NCBI GenBank assembly: GCA_017889635.1 | Contig: JAGGAC010000009.1 | Coordinates: forward strand, 56,494-120,493 | From: Bacillota bacterium | GTDB taxonomy: Bacteria > Bacillota > Negativicutes > Sporomusales > CTSoil-080 | Length of the DNA: 64,000 nucleotides | Direction: 5' to 3' | Shown: positions 16,539-24,130 of the stretch, piece by piece | Layout of the letters: every line of letters begins with the position of its first letter | How positions within the stretch are numbered: position 1 is the stretch's first letter | Notes under the pieces: generated by a model | What the model was told of the DNA's origin: nothing | Database searches by the model: none | Seen by the model: only the letters and a program-made list of their open reading frames with translations | Program-made: the position numbers and the translations under genes

Positions 16539-16664
16539 TTATCTCGTTCCATGGGTCTTCCATGATTTTACCGTGGCAATTGACACATTATATTTAGCGG
16601 CAATATCTTTATATTTCATGTCAAGAATGTAATCATTAACAGCAAGCCCATACATTTCTGCCAT
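16539..16664 (-). pseudogene. Remnant of phage terminase small subunit
   Basis: A 41-codon frame (MAEMYGLAVNDYILDMKYKD continuing IAAKYNVSIATVKSWK) matches the N-terminal helix-turn-helix of PBSX-type terminase small subunits, where KYKDIAEKYNVS...VKSWK is characteristic. The frame then stops. Downstream in another frame RGNKGRTSF near 16440 resembles the Gly/Asn-rich linker of the same family. No other phage gene is present. Confidence 0.45.
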
Positions 16665-16665
16665 C

Positions 16666-17057
16666 TACACCCGTCACCATCTCCATAATACTGAATGGAT
16701 ATACTTACCTGCCCAATTATGACAATAACTGTATTACAAAGTATGATTATTTGAAAAAATCGTGGGGTATCTATCTAAAATACGGCAGAATACGTATTAC
16801 AAAAAGAATTGGCAACCTCCTCGAACCTTAAAATGATATAATAGCCTTGCCAAACATAAAGCTAATTCCGATATCTGGATATCGATAATTCCTATATATG
16901 ACGACTAAATACATAATAAACAGAGACGCCTTATATTGCACATTTTAGTCATAAAGAAAGCGCCCTGTAGGACGCTCGTGAATCGGAAAAATACATCTAA
17001 AATCTCTTATACGGAAAGAACTTTTTCATCCGCCTTAAGAAGATTTGTAAGTTGACT
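16666..17057. other. Intergenic region, no assignable gene
   Basis: About 390 nt. On the plus strand 16693-16830 is open for about 45 codons (YTYLPNYDNN, then SWGIYLKYGRIRITKRIG) without a start or ribosome site, and I cannot identify it. A short GC-rich hairpin (AGCGCCC/GGACGCT) lies near 16958-16975. Confidence 0.3.
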
Positions 17058-17354
17058 TCACATTGGCTTTACATCAATTCCTAGCCTCTCTAAGATTCCT
17101 ACTACGCCATACATCTGTGCACAAGCTATACAAGCAGTAACTTGAACCCCTGCCTCGATCATTTGGGAAACCCTTCCCTGAATTTCTTCGTCTGTGGCTA
17201 AAAGCTTCGCCGAAGGTCCCCATACAATTAAAGTTACCTCATCCCACCACCCACGGGTTTTAGAATTATATGTATACATAAATGCCATACTCAAGGCCAC
17301 TTCTTTATCTCCACTCTTCCATAAAACATAAAGTTCATTGGTTTCCTTTTCCAT
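17058..17354 (-). CDS. DsrE family protein
   Basis: A 98-aa protein of the DsrE/DsrF-like sulfur-relay fold: ELYVLWKSGDKEVALSMAFM begins the family beta-alpha unit, VTLIVWGPSAKLLATDEEIQ is the classic middle segment, and the C-terminal VTACIACAQMYGV carries Cys in the position used for sulfur transfer in DsrE-like proteins. The ATG at 17354 has GGAGG 7 nt upstream. No sulfur-oxidation genes are nearby, so it may act in sulfide or selenium handling. An inverted repeat CGGCAAACA/TGTTTGCCG (17423-17456) lies in its upstream region. Confidence 0.75.
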   Translation of the reverse strand: MEKETNELYVLWKSGDKEVALSMAFMYTYNSKTRGWWDEVTLIVWGPSAKLLATDEEIQGRVSQMIEAGVQVTACIACAQMYGVVGILERLGIDVKPM

Positions 17355-17422
17355 AAAACATCCTCCTATTACCATTTTTATACATCGTTCGGCAAAAGGA
17401 ATTTGTTTCCTGCAAGCAGGCA

Positions 17423-17456
17423 CGGCAAACAGTATGCGCTCTTATTATGTTTGCCG
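17423..17456. promoter_or_regulatory. Inverted repeat upstream of dsrE-like gene
   Basis: CGGCAAACA and TGTTTGCCG are perfect 9-bp inverted repeats with a 16-nt gap, ending 69 nt before the start codon. It could be an operator or a leader hairpin. The rest of 17457-17694 holds nothing I recognise except a short ACCG/CGGT hairpin at 17499-17518. Confidence 0.35.
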
Positions 17457-17694
17457 CATTTAATGGACAAGATATCATATGCGAATTATTACATAGAAAG
17501 ACCGCCCCTCGGACGGTTACATATAAAATCATGCCTTTTATTATTTTTAAATATACCCAGCAAACTCTTTAATACTTAGAAGAATGACAACAAGAATACA
17601 TTCTCGAATTAGCAGTTGAGGATAAAATTTTATATAAGAATCCATGTAGTAAAATGCAGCTACCTAAGATAATCCCGCCTGTAATTCGTATTCT

Positions 17695-18201
17695 TAATGA
17701 AGAAGCAGCGCCCTGTCCATTTTTTCGTAATATCCAGCATTGCTAGATATAGCATTTTTAACAAACTAACACCAGGAGGCGGGTCGGAAAAACCGATTTT
17801 GCTTTCGACCTTACGAGCTGCCGGTTAAAGCTTTCTCGATCTCATTCGTAGTATAAATCAAGTTTCTGACTTCTTGCGGATATTTAAAATAGGTGGATAA
17901 TGTCGCCCAGTTAGCTCGCCAGGACACCGCGATCTTCGGATATTTTTTGTTCTATTTTCATCAAAAGAATTAAGTTGATATAATGCCGTCTGCGCATCAA
18001 CGACGGCGTAGATCTTTTTCAAATCAGCCATCAGTTCTTTAATATCCCTGTAGGAGACAAATCTAGTCGAATTGCGGATTTGACGGATTACGCACTGCTG
18101 ACATGGATAAGATTTCGCCTTCCAGTCCATTTTCAAGGACCGAGCTTACCATTTCCTTGAACAATGTTCTCTTCGTTACGGAGTAATTTTTCCTTTCCCA
18201 T
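17695..18201 (-). pseudogene. IS256-family transposase remnant
   Basis: The start is kept (GGAGG, then ATGGGAAAGGAAAAA), but the gene is shifted and internally deleted. Pieces in different frames read LENGLEGEILSMSAV, then AVVDAQTALYQLNSF, then SWRANWATLSTYFKYPQEVR, then LLKMLYLAMLDITKKWTGR, in the order seen in IS256 transposases. Most of the DDE catalytic core is missing. No flanking inverted repeats could be assigned. Confidence 0.75.
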
Positions 18202-18311
18202 AAAATACCTCCAAGCTTGTGATTTTATTTTACATCATTTGGAGGTTTATACGAAATCCGTAGCAGGCTCAAATTGGGATATTTTAGATACAACAACTAC
18301 AAATCAGCGCA

Positions 18312-20396
18312 TCATTTATGCCGAATACCATATTCCTTTAATTTTCTATAAATTGTGGACTTGCTAATACCTAACAAACATGCGGCCAGAATTGCATTGC
18401 CCTCAGCCTTGGATAGGGCTTGGGAAATAGCGTTTTTTTCTATAGTCGTCAACGATGGAAATCCGTCCATTTTGACGTCTATATTCTTATTATAGTTAAA
18501 TTCAACTGGTGGCTCAAAATCAAACTTAAGCAAAATATCTTCCGGCAGATCTGCCGGTTCAATAAAATCTAGCCGTCCGTTAATAACAGCGTAAGCCATG
18601 GCATTTTCCAACTCTCTCACATTACCCGGCCATTCATATTTCCTAAACATCTCTAATACTGTCAAGCTTATGTTAGGAGTCTTTTTCCCCATTCTTTTGC
18701 TATATTTCTTAATAAAGTAATTGGCTAGAATTTCACTGTCCCCATTTCTTTCACGCAATGGAGGAATAGAGATGGCTAAAACTGAAAGCCGATAATATAG
18801 GTCCTCTCGAAACAGCTTTTCTTTTACCATTTTCCTAAGGTTTTGGTTGGTGGCAGCGATTACTCGGAAATTAACCTTTTTGTATTGTTTACCACCGATG
18901 CGCATAACGTGCTTGTCTTCCAATACACGAAGTAATACTCCCTGCAATTCAAGGGGCATGTCACCGATTTCATCAAGAAAAAGCGTTCCGCCTTCGGCCA
19001 ACTCTATCTTGCCAGGCCTCCCACTACGATCTGCACCCGTAAAGCTTCCACCTTCATACCCAAATAATTCGCTTTCAACAAGTTCTCGCGGTAAAGCCGC
19101 GCAATTTACAGCTATAAATGGTCCACTTGCATTATACTGGTTGTGGATTGCCTGAGCGAAAAGTTCCTTCCCGGTTCCGCTTTCACCTATTAATAGTATG
19201 TTCTCAGACGTTTTTGCATAAAATTGAGCTTTGATCAATGCCTTGTTAAATACATCGCTTTTACCAATAATATCTCTGAAGAAAAACCGAGCCACTGCAC
19301 CAGCCCGATTAGTTGTTATAACATTTACCTTTCCAGCAGGGTTAATAGTCAGCAAGGCCACATCTAACTCCAGTGTATCTTTATCCATGATAGATTGAAT
19401 ATTTATTATATACCGCTCGTCCTCTTGATCGCGATTAATGGTTTCTTCGATTGTCACTGACTCTCCCTTTTCAACCAATGCCATAACTCGTGAATCATCT
19501 CTCAAAAATTCTCGAATACACTTTTGTCCTACTTGATCAGGCTTTAATTTAAATATACGGCGTCCTTCTTCATTGCTATACATGATAGTGCCTCTTCTAT
19601 CAATAGTAATTATGCCTTCGTCTATCAAGGCTAACGTGGCTTCTAGTGTTTCATTCGCCATTTTAAGAGTGCTGAAACTTTTTTGTAGTTTAAGTTGCGA
19701 TTCAACCGCTGTACTGATTGCTGTTATTAATCCCAGGGTGTTTGAACATAGTTTCTGATAATTATCCTTCCAGGGCTCGTCGATCATCACTTGGGCTAAA
19801 ACAAGAGTAGCGATAACCTTCCCATCATATCCTAGTATCGGTGCAGCTGAAGCAACGACATTTTTTAATGCCTGGCTGTAGTTTTCAGCCCCTATTAGTT
19901 GAACCGGATGTTGGTACAATATACTAAGTGAATGAGCCGTGGTTCCGACGGTTTTTTCATCCCAGAGCATTCCTACTAAAGGATTATCATCTGTTTGCAT
20001 AGACAGACATTCACCTTCATGCAGCAAAAATACACCTTTATTATTGGTCAAGTACAATCCATATCCAGTTGAGATGGCCAGATTTTTAAAAGTATTTACT
20101 AGCGGCTTGGTAATATCTATTAGCAGTCGGTTTTCTTCTAAAACTATTGAAAATTCATCGGGTTTTAGCCGGTGGCCCAAAAATGATTGATACGGGTTAA
20201 GTCCCATTTTACGGCATCTAAGTAAGGAAGTAGCTACACATGGATTCATATAGGAGCAGTCGCGCGGATCATAGTTTTTATCTTCCAAGAATCTTTTCTT
20301 GCTTTCCTGTATGGCTTTCCATCGTTCCTGGGTCATTACATATTTTTCGATACCAAAAGTGCCTTTATTAGCTGGACTCGGTTGTTTTGTTTTCAC
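18312..20396 (-). CDS. Sigma-54-dependent transcriptional activator (GAF/PAS-AAA-Fis)
   Basis: A 694-aa enhancer-binding protein of the AcoR type. The first about 240 residues form a GAF-like sensor, preceded by a Cys-bearing stretch (RDCSYMNPCVAT, LLRCRKMG). A PAS domain follows (LALIDEGIITIDRRGTIMYS). The central AAA domain has Walker A GESGTGKELF, the sigma-54 contact loop GGSFTGADR (GAFTGA variant with Ser) and Walker B GGTLFLDEIGDM. The Fis-type HTH is at the C terminus (LAACLLGISKSTIYRKLKEY). The GTG at 20396 has AGGAGG 7 nt upstream. It lies directly downstream of the molybdo-enzyme/diaphorase genes, which have a -24/-12 promoter at 26876-26893, so it is their likely activator. Confidence 0.92.
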   Translation of the reverse strand: MKTKQPSPANKGTFGIEKYVMTQERWKAIQESKKRFLEDKNYDPRDCSYMNPCVATSLLRCRKMGLNPYQSFLGHRLKPDEFSIVLEENRLLIDITKPLVNTFKNLAISTGYGLYLTNNKGVFLLHEGECLSMQTDDNPLVGMLWDEKTVGTTAHSLSILYQHPVQLIGAENYSQALKNVVASAAPILGYDGKVIATLVLAQVMIDEPWKDNYQKLCSNTLGLITAISTAVESQLKLQKSFSTLKMANETLEATLALIDEGIITIDRRGTIMYSNEEGRRIFKLKPDQVGQKCIREFLRDDSRVMALVEKGESVTIEETINRDQEDERYIINIQSIMDKDTLELDVALLTINPAGKVNVITTNRAGAVARFFFRDIIGKSDVFNKALIKAQFYAKTSENILLIGESGTGKELFAQAIHNQYNASGPFIAVNCAALPRELVESELFGYEGGSFTGADRSGRPGKIELAEGGTLFLDEIGDMPLELQGVLLRVLEDKHVMRIGGKQYKKVNFRVIAATNQNLRKMVKEKLFREDLYYRLSVLAISIPPLRERNGDSEILANYFIKKYSKRMGKKTPNISLTVLEMFRKYEWPGNVRELENAMAYAVINGRLDFIEPADLPEDILLKFDFEPPVEFNYNKNIDVKMDGFPSLTTIEKNAISQALSKAEGNAILAACLLGISKSTIYRKLKEYGIRHK

Positions 20397-20517
20397 CACG
20401 AATCCTCCTGACCGCACCATAAGGTACTTATTCTCGTAAAATGAAACAACATTAAGCAAATATGCTTCTATCATCGTAATTTGCAACGAAGTTTCGTTTT
20501 TCTGAAAATACTTTAAG

Positions 20518-20539
20518 GCTGAAAAATATTTATTTCAGC
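20518..20539 (-). terminator. Weak hairpin between diaphorase operon and regulator
   Basis: GCTGAAA and TTTCAGC pair around an A/T loop, 40 nt after the stop of the NuoG-like gene. Confidence 0.35.
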
Positions 20540-20580
20540 TTTTGTACAGCTTAGCAATTTGCCGTTAATCTTGCTCTCAT

Positions 20581-21213
20581 CTATATTAATATTTCTGTAA
20601 AAGTCTGCTGTGGATTAGGCGTAATAAAACCGGTTGGACAAATATGACTGCAAGCCCGACAGTTTCCGCAAGAAGCGTTATCGTCTTGTCCTCGAACCAG
20701 ACTAATACATAGTTTTTTACCTCTTCGTAAATAAGTCAAGCGATTCTTGCCTACTTTACTGCAAATCTTGATGCATAGTCCACACAAGACACATCCGTCG
20801 CTCCAATTATCGGCCAGTTTTTTTATGCTCCCTTCTAACCATTCATCTTCTTGGCTTTGCATCTCGTCTTGTATCTGTTTGGCCAGTAGTTCCTCAACTC
20901 TAATATTATTGAACGGCCTGTGACGCAATAGAACTTTCGCAGCCCAATTTCGTAGTAATTTTAAGCGGGGGGTGGCTGTCTTTATTATAAGACCATCTTT
21001 AACAGGCAACAAGCAGGCGTGCCTGGGCTCCCAGGAGTTTGTATTCCAGACTTCCACCATGCACATTCCGCAGTTGCCACTTCCCCCCAGCGCTTGGTGA
21101 TAGCATAAAGCTGGTATATCTATATCATGCTCTTGTAAAGCCTGTAATACAATAATTGTTGGGGTTACAGCCAGACTATTTCCATCAACTATGATTTCTA
21201 TCATCTTTTCCAT
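20581..21213 (-). CDS. NuoG/HydA-N-terminal-like iron-sulfur subunit
   Basis: A 210-aa electron-transfer protein equal to the N-terminal part of NuoG or of NADH-dependent formate dehydrogenases. A plant-type 2Fe-2S domain has Cys37, Cys48, Cys51 and Cys67 (CYHQ, GNCGMCMVE, HACLLP). A helical linker is followed by two 4Fe-4S sites, CVLCGLCIKIC and CGNCRACSHICP. It lacks the molybdopterin domain, which in this cluster is a separate protein. GGAGG precedes the ATG, which overlaps the end of the NuoF-like gene by 29 nt. Confidence 0.88.
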   Translation of the reverse strand: MEKMIEIIVDGNSLAVTPTIIVLQALQEHDIDIPALCYHQALGGSGNCGMCMVEVWNTNSWEPRHACLLPVKDGLIIKTATPRLKLLRNWAAKVLLRHRPFNNIRVEELLAKQIQDEMQSQEDEWLEGSIKKLADNWSDGCVLCGLCIKICSKVGKNRLTYLRRGKKLCISLVRGQDDNASCGNCRACSHICPTGFITPNPQQTFTEILI

Positions 21214-23209
21214 GCAATTCCTCCGAAACTATCCGGATCCTGTCAAAAGGGCAAGCCTCATAACATGCCCAGCACTTGATACAAAGTTTTGAATCAACGA
21301 CCAGTCGCTCATTCTTGTCTGTCCGCCTTTTTACAGCACCACTAGGGCAAACACTGTGGCACGCATGGCATTCCCTGCAAGGCAGTACAATTTCAAAATT
21401 TATTAGAGGCTTACAGAATACAGCTGGGCATTTGCCATTAACATGTGCCTCGTATTCGTCTCTGAAATAAGTTAAAGTCGTTGTCACCGGGGTTGCTGCG
21501 GTCTTCCCAAAGCCGCAAAGAGATATTGAGGAAATAGCTTTACTTAATGCTTCTATCTCTGTCAATATGCTTGGATATCCCTTCCCACTAGTTAAGGTCA
21601 AAAGCCGGGCTTCTAATTCCAGTAAGCCCCCGCGACAAATGCTGCATTTGCCGCAGGATTCGCTAGCCATAAAGTTGACCATATGCCTGGCTATATCAAC
21701 CATGCAGCGTTTTTTATTCAGGGTAACCAATCCGCCTGAACCAATAATGGCTCCAGCCGACTCAACTGTTTCATAATCCAGGCTAAAATCTTTATATGGA
21801 ACTATACCACCTGACGGTCCCCCAATCTGTAAAGCTTTAATTGATTCTTTGTCTCCAGCCCCGATTTTTTCTATCAATACCTTGGTACTAGTGCCTAAAG
21901 GCACCTCAATAAACCCCATGCGCTTAATATCTCCGGCTAGACAGAATATTTTCGTACCCGGGCTTTTGGGTGTACCAAGTTCTCGATAGGCTTCAGCCCC
22001 GTTAAGTATAATCCAGGGGATATTGGCTAGAGTTTCAATATTATTTATTACCGTAGGATGATTTTGGAAGCCCTGCCTGACTGGGTAAGGGGGACGAAGC
22101 TGCGGTTCCCCACGCTTACCACCCATTATCTGCAGCATAGCGGTCTCTTCACCGCATATAAAAGCACCACCACTTTCCACCAGGGTAATGTCGAAGCTAA
22201 AACTTGAACCCAGAACGTTGTTTCCTAAAAATCCAACTTTATGAGCACAATTTATCGCTTTTTTCAATGCATGCACGGCCATCGGATATTCATGTCGTAC
22301 GTATATATAGCCCTGAGATGCTCCTATTGCCAGGGCGGTAATCATCATACCTTCCAAAACACTAAAAGGATCACTTTCTAAAAGGACACGGTCCATATAA
22401 GCACCCGGATCTCCCTCATCAGCATTGGCAATTACATAGCGTACCAGATCAGCATTCTCATAAGCAATATTCATTTTATCACCGGTGGGAAATCCTGCTC
22501 CACCCCGGCCACGCAGTCCAGAAGTTCTTATTATATCTATGATCTGTTTTCTTTTTAATCTGAAAAGGGCTTTCTCCAAGGCCCCAAAGCCGCCCATGGC
22601 GGCAAATTCAGCTATATTTTCTGGATCAATCAGACCACACCGGCCGCTTATGCGTCGCACTTGAGGCTGAAAAAAGTCACGAAAACCTGAGTTTTGTACT
22701 TTTATTAGCTCCATATCTTGAATTCCACGTAAGATTCCTGTTTTACTTTCCTGGGTTATAGCCCACAGAAAAGGCAGTGTTTTAGTACCGGGCTTTTCCT
22801 CGGCAGTTTTTATGATATGCCAAAAAATACTCATGTCTACATTTCCATAAAAGTAATGTTTTCCCTCAGGTGTTCTGATATGAACCAGAGGCTCCGCATA
22901 GCAGGCCCCTATGCATCCTACCTTAAAGACACGAACCGCCCCGCACCAGTCCCGTTTTTCTAAGTTATTATAGATATCCATAGCTCCCGCAGCTCTCCCA
23001 CATGTAGCTACTCCCACATTGATACGAGACTGGTTACTACAGAGAGTTATTTTCCCTTCCGCGATCAGGCTTTCCAGTGAAACGTTCACAGGAAAGTCCG
23101 GCACCTTGTACGTCGCCAATCCTATCGGGTTTTTTTTTGATTCTAAGCCGGATTTACATACCTGATACTTATGTACAGATGGGCCCTTCAATTCCGAACG
23201 ACTTATCAT
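21185..23209 (-). CDS. NuoF/HydB-like NAD(P)H-binding diaphorase subunit
   Basis: A 674-aa flavoprotein. Residues about 60-120 are a thioredoxin-like 2Fe-2S domain (VATCGRAAGA, then VGCIGACYAEP). The FMN/NADH-binding core has SGLRGRGGAGFPTGDKM and NADEGDPGAYMDRVLLE, and SCGKCSICRGG binds the N3-type 4Fe-4S cluster. The C terminus adds a two-cluster ferredoxin (CRECHACHSVCP, CIKCWACYEACP). This layout is that of HydB/HytB of soluble or bifurcating hydrogenases and formate dehydrogenases. It overlaps the NuoE-like gene by 4 nt. Confidence 0.92.
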   Translation of the reverse strand: MISRSELKGPSVHKYQVCKSGLESKKNPIGLATYKVPDFPVNVSLESLIAEGKITLCSNQSRINVGVATCGRAAGAMDIYNNLEKRDWCGAVRVFKVGCIGACYAEPLVHIRTPEGKHYFYGNVDMSIFWHIIKTAEEKPGTKTLPFLWAITQESKTGILRGIQDMELIKVQNSGFRDFFQPQVRRISGRCGLIDPENIAEFAAMGGFGALEKALFRLKRKQIIDIIRTSGLRGRGGAGFPTGDKMNIAYENADLVRYVIANADEGDPGAYMDRVLLESDPFSVLEGMMITALAIGASQGYIYVRHEYPMAVHALKKAINCAHKVGFLGNNVLGSSFSFDITLVESGGAFICGEETAMLQIMGGKRGEPQLRPPYPVRQGFQNHPTVINNIETLANIPWIILNGAEAYRELGTPKSPGTKIFCLAGDIKRMGFIEVPLGTSTKVLIEKIGAGDKESIKALQIGGPSGGIVPYKDFSLDYETVESAGAIIGSGGLVTLNKKRCMVDIARHMVNFMASESCGKCSICRGGLLELEARLLTLTSGKGYPSILTEIEALSKAISSISLCGFGKTAATPVTTTLTYFRDEYEAHVNGKCPAVFCKPLINFEIVLPCRECHACHSVCPSGAVKRRTDKNERLVVDSKLCIKCWACYEACPFDRIRIVSEELHGKDDRNHS

Positions 23210-23664
23210 TCTTTTCTTCTCAAACTTTCAAGTATAAGAGGCACTTGGTGGGATTTTATTTTTCCGCTTATTTCCCCATCTACCACTATCAGCGGGGCCC
23301 GGCTACAAGCGCCAACGCAATAAACGTGTTCTAGAGTTACAAGGCCGTCAGAAGAGGTATCAATATTGTCCTTAAGCTTTAGTTCATCTACCAGACGATC
23401 ATTTATTAAGGGCGCCCCCTTTGCATAGCAGGCAGTCCCATAACATACCGAAATTCTATGTTTACCGGCTGGATAAGTACGAAAGGAATTAAAAAAGCTC
23501 ACCAGTCCCTGTAACTGCGATACAGGAACTTCGGCCTTCTCAGCTAATTCAGCTAACCGATTGCGCGAAATGTAGCCCTGCTCTTCCTGGATTAGATGAA
23601 GCATATTTATCAGCAGTTTATCGTTCCTCGATAATTTCTCCCATGCCGCCAGCTTTTCAGTCAT
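23206..23664 (-). CDS. NuoE/HydC-like 2Fe-2S subunit
   Basis: A 152-aa thioredoxin-like ferredoxin with an N-terminal helical bundle (RNRLAELAEKAEVPVSQLQG) and the four Cys of the 2Fe-2S site: SVCYGTACYAKGA and YCVGACSRAP. It passes electrons between the NuoF flavin and other clusters. It begins a tight three-gene set with the NuoF- and NuoG-like genes; a ribosome site (AAGGAGAG) is present. A hairpin separates it from the ferredoxin gene upstream. Confidence 0.92.
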   Translation of the reverse strand: MTEKLAAWEKLSRNDKLLINMLHLIQEEQGYISRNRLAELAEKAEVPVSQLQGLVSFFNSFRTYPAGKHRISVCYGTACYAKGAPLINDRLVDELKLKDNIDTSSDGLVTLEHVYCVGACSRAPLIVVDGEISGKIKSHQVPLILESLRRKE

Positions 23665-23706
23665 TATCTTTCTCTCCTTTATGAACTAAAGCGCTTTTCT
23701 AACCTA

Positions 23707-23752
23707 AACAAGGGCCACCTCAATTATTGAGGTAACCCTGTTCAATTATTCA
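23707..23752 (-). terminator. Hairpin between ferredoxin and NuoE-like gene
   Basis: AACAAGGGCCACCTCAA pairs imperfectly with TTGAGGTAACCCTGTT. It has no clear U run and may act as a partial terminator or processing site, giving different levels of the molybdo-enzyme and diaphorase parts. Confidence 0.45.
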
Positions 23753-23771
23753 ATTATCTAAGAAACTTGTT

Positions 23772-24110
23772 TTAAGGAATAAACAATACTTGTCTGGCTT
23801 TGTTATTTAGTTTAACAGCTAATTCTTCTACCGGTCCATATTCAATTACAGATGCTTGGCAATGTTGTACGCAATTCGGTTTTTTCCCGCTAGCCACCCG
23901 GTCTCCGCACAAGTTACACAATTGAGTGGGAACGGGAACATAAGTCAATTCCCATTTATCGTCAACCTCGTTTAGTTTAAAAGGGCCATTTTTTGCTAGT
24001 TTAATACCGAACTTGCCTGCGGGAAGATTCAATTCTTTTTTGCAAGCAGCTTCACAGCTATGGCAACCAGTACAAAACTCATAGTCTATTAACAAGCCGT
24101 TACGTGACAT
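23772..24110 (-). CDS. 4Fe-4S ferredoxin-type subunit
   Basis: A 112-aa protein related to the DmsB/HycB ferredoxins but shortened: CTGCHSCEAACK near the N terminus and CNLCGDRVASGKKPNCVQHC further on would hold two clusters. It lies 21 nt after the molybdopterin oxidoreductase on the same strand, with GGAGG before the ATG, so it is the probable electron carrier between the Mo/W site and the NuoEFG-like diaphorase. Confidence 0.87.
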   Translation of the reverse strand: MSRNGLLIDYEFCTGCHSCEAACKKELNLPAGKFGIKLAKNGPFKLNEVDDKWELTYVPVPTQLCNLCGDRVASGKKPNCVQHCQASVIEYGPVEELAVKLNNKARQVLFIP

Positions 24111-24130
24111 GCGTTATCTACCTCCATTAT

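Noticed and set aside
16693..16830. Plus-strand open stretch considered as a TnpV-type transposon protein
   Set aside because: The likeness to TnpV was only in a few residues (KYGR) and there is no start codon.
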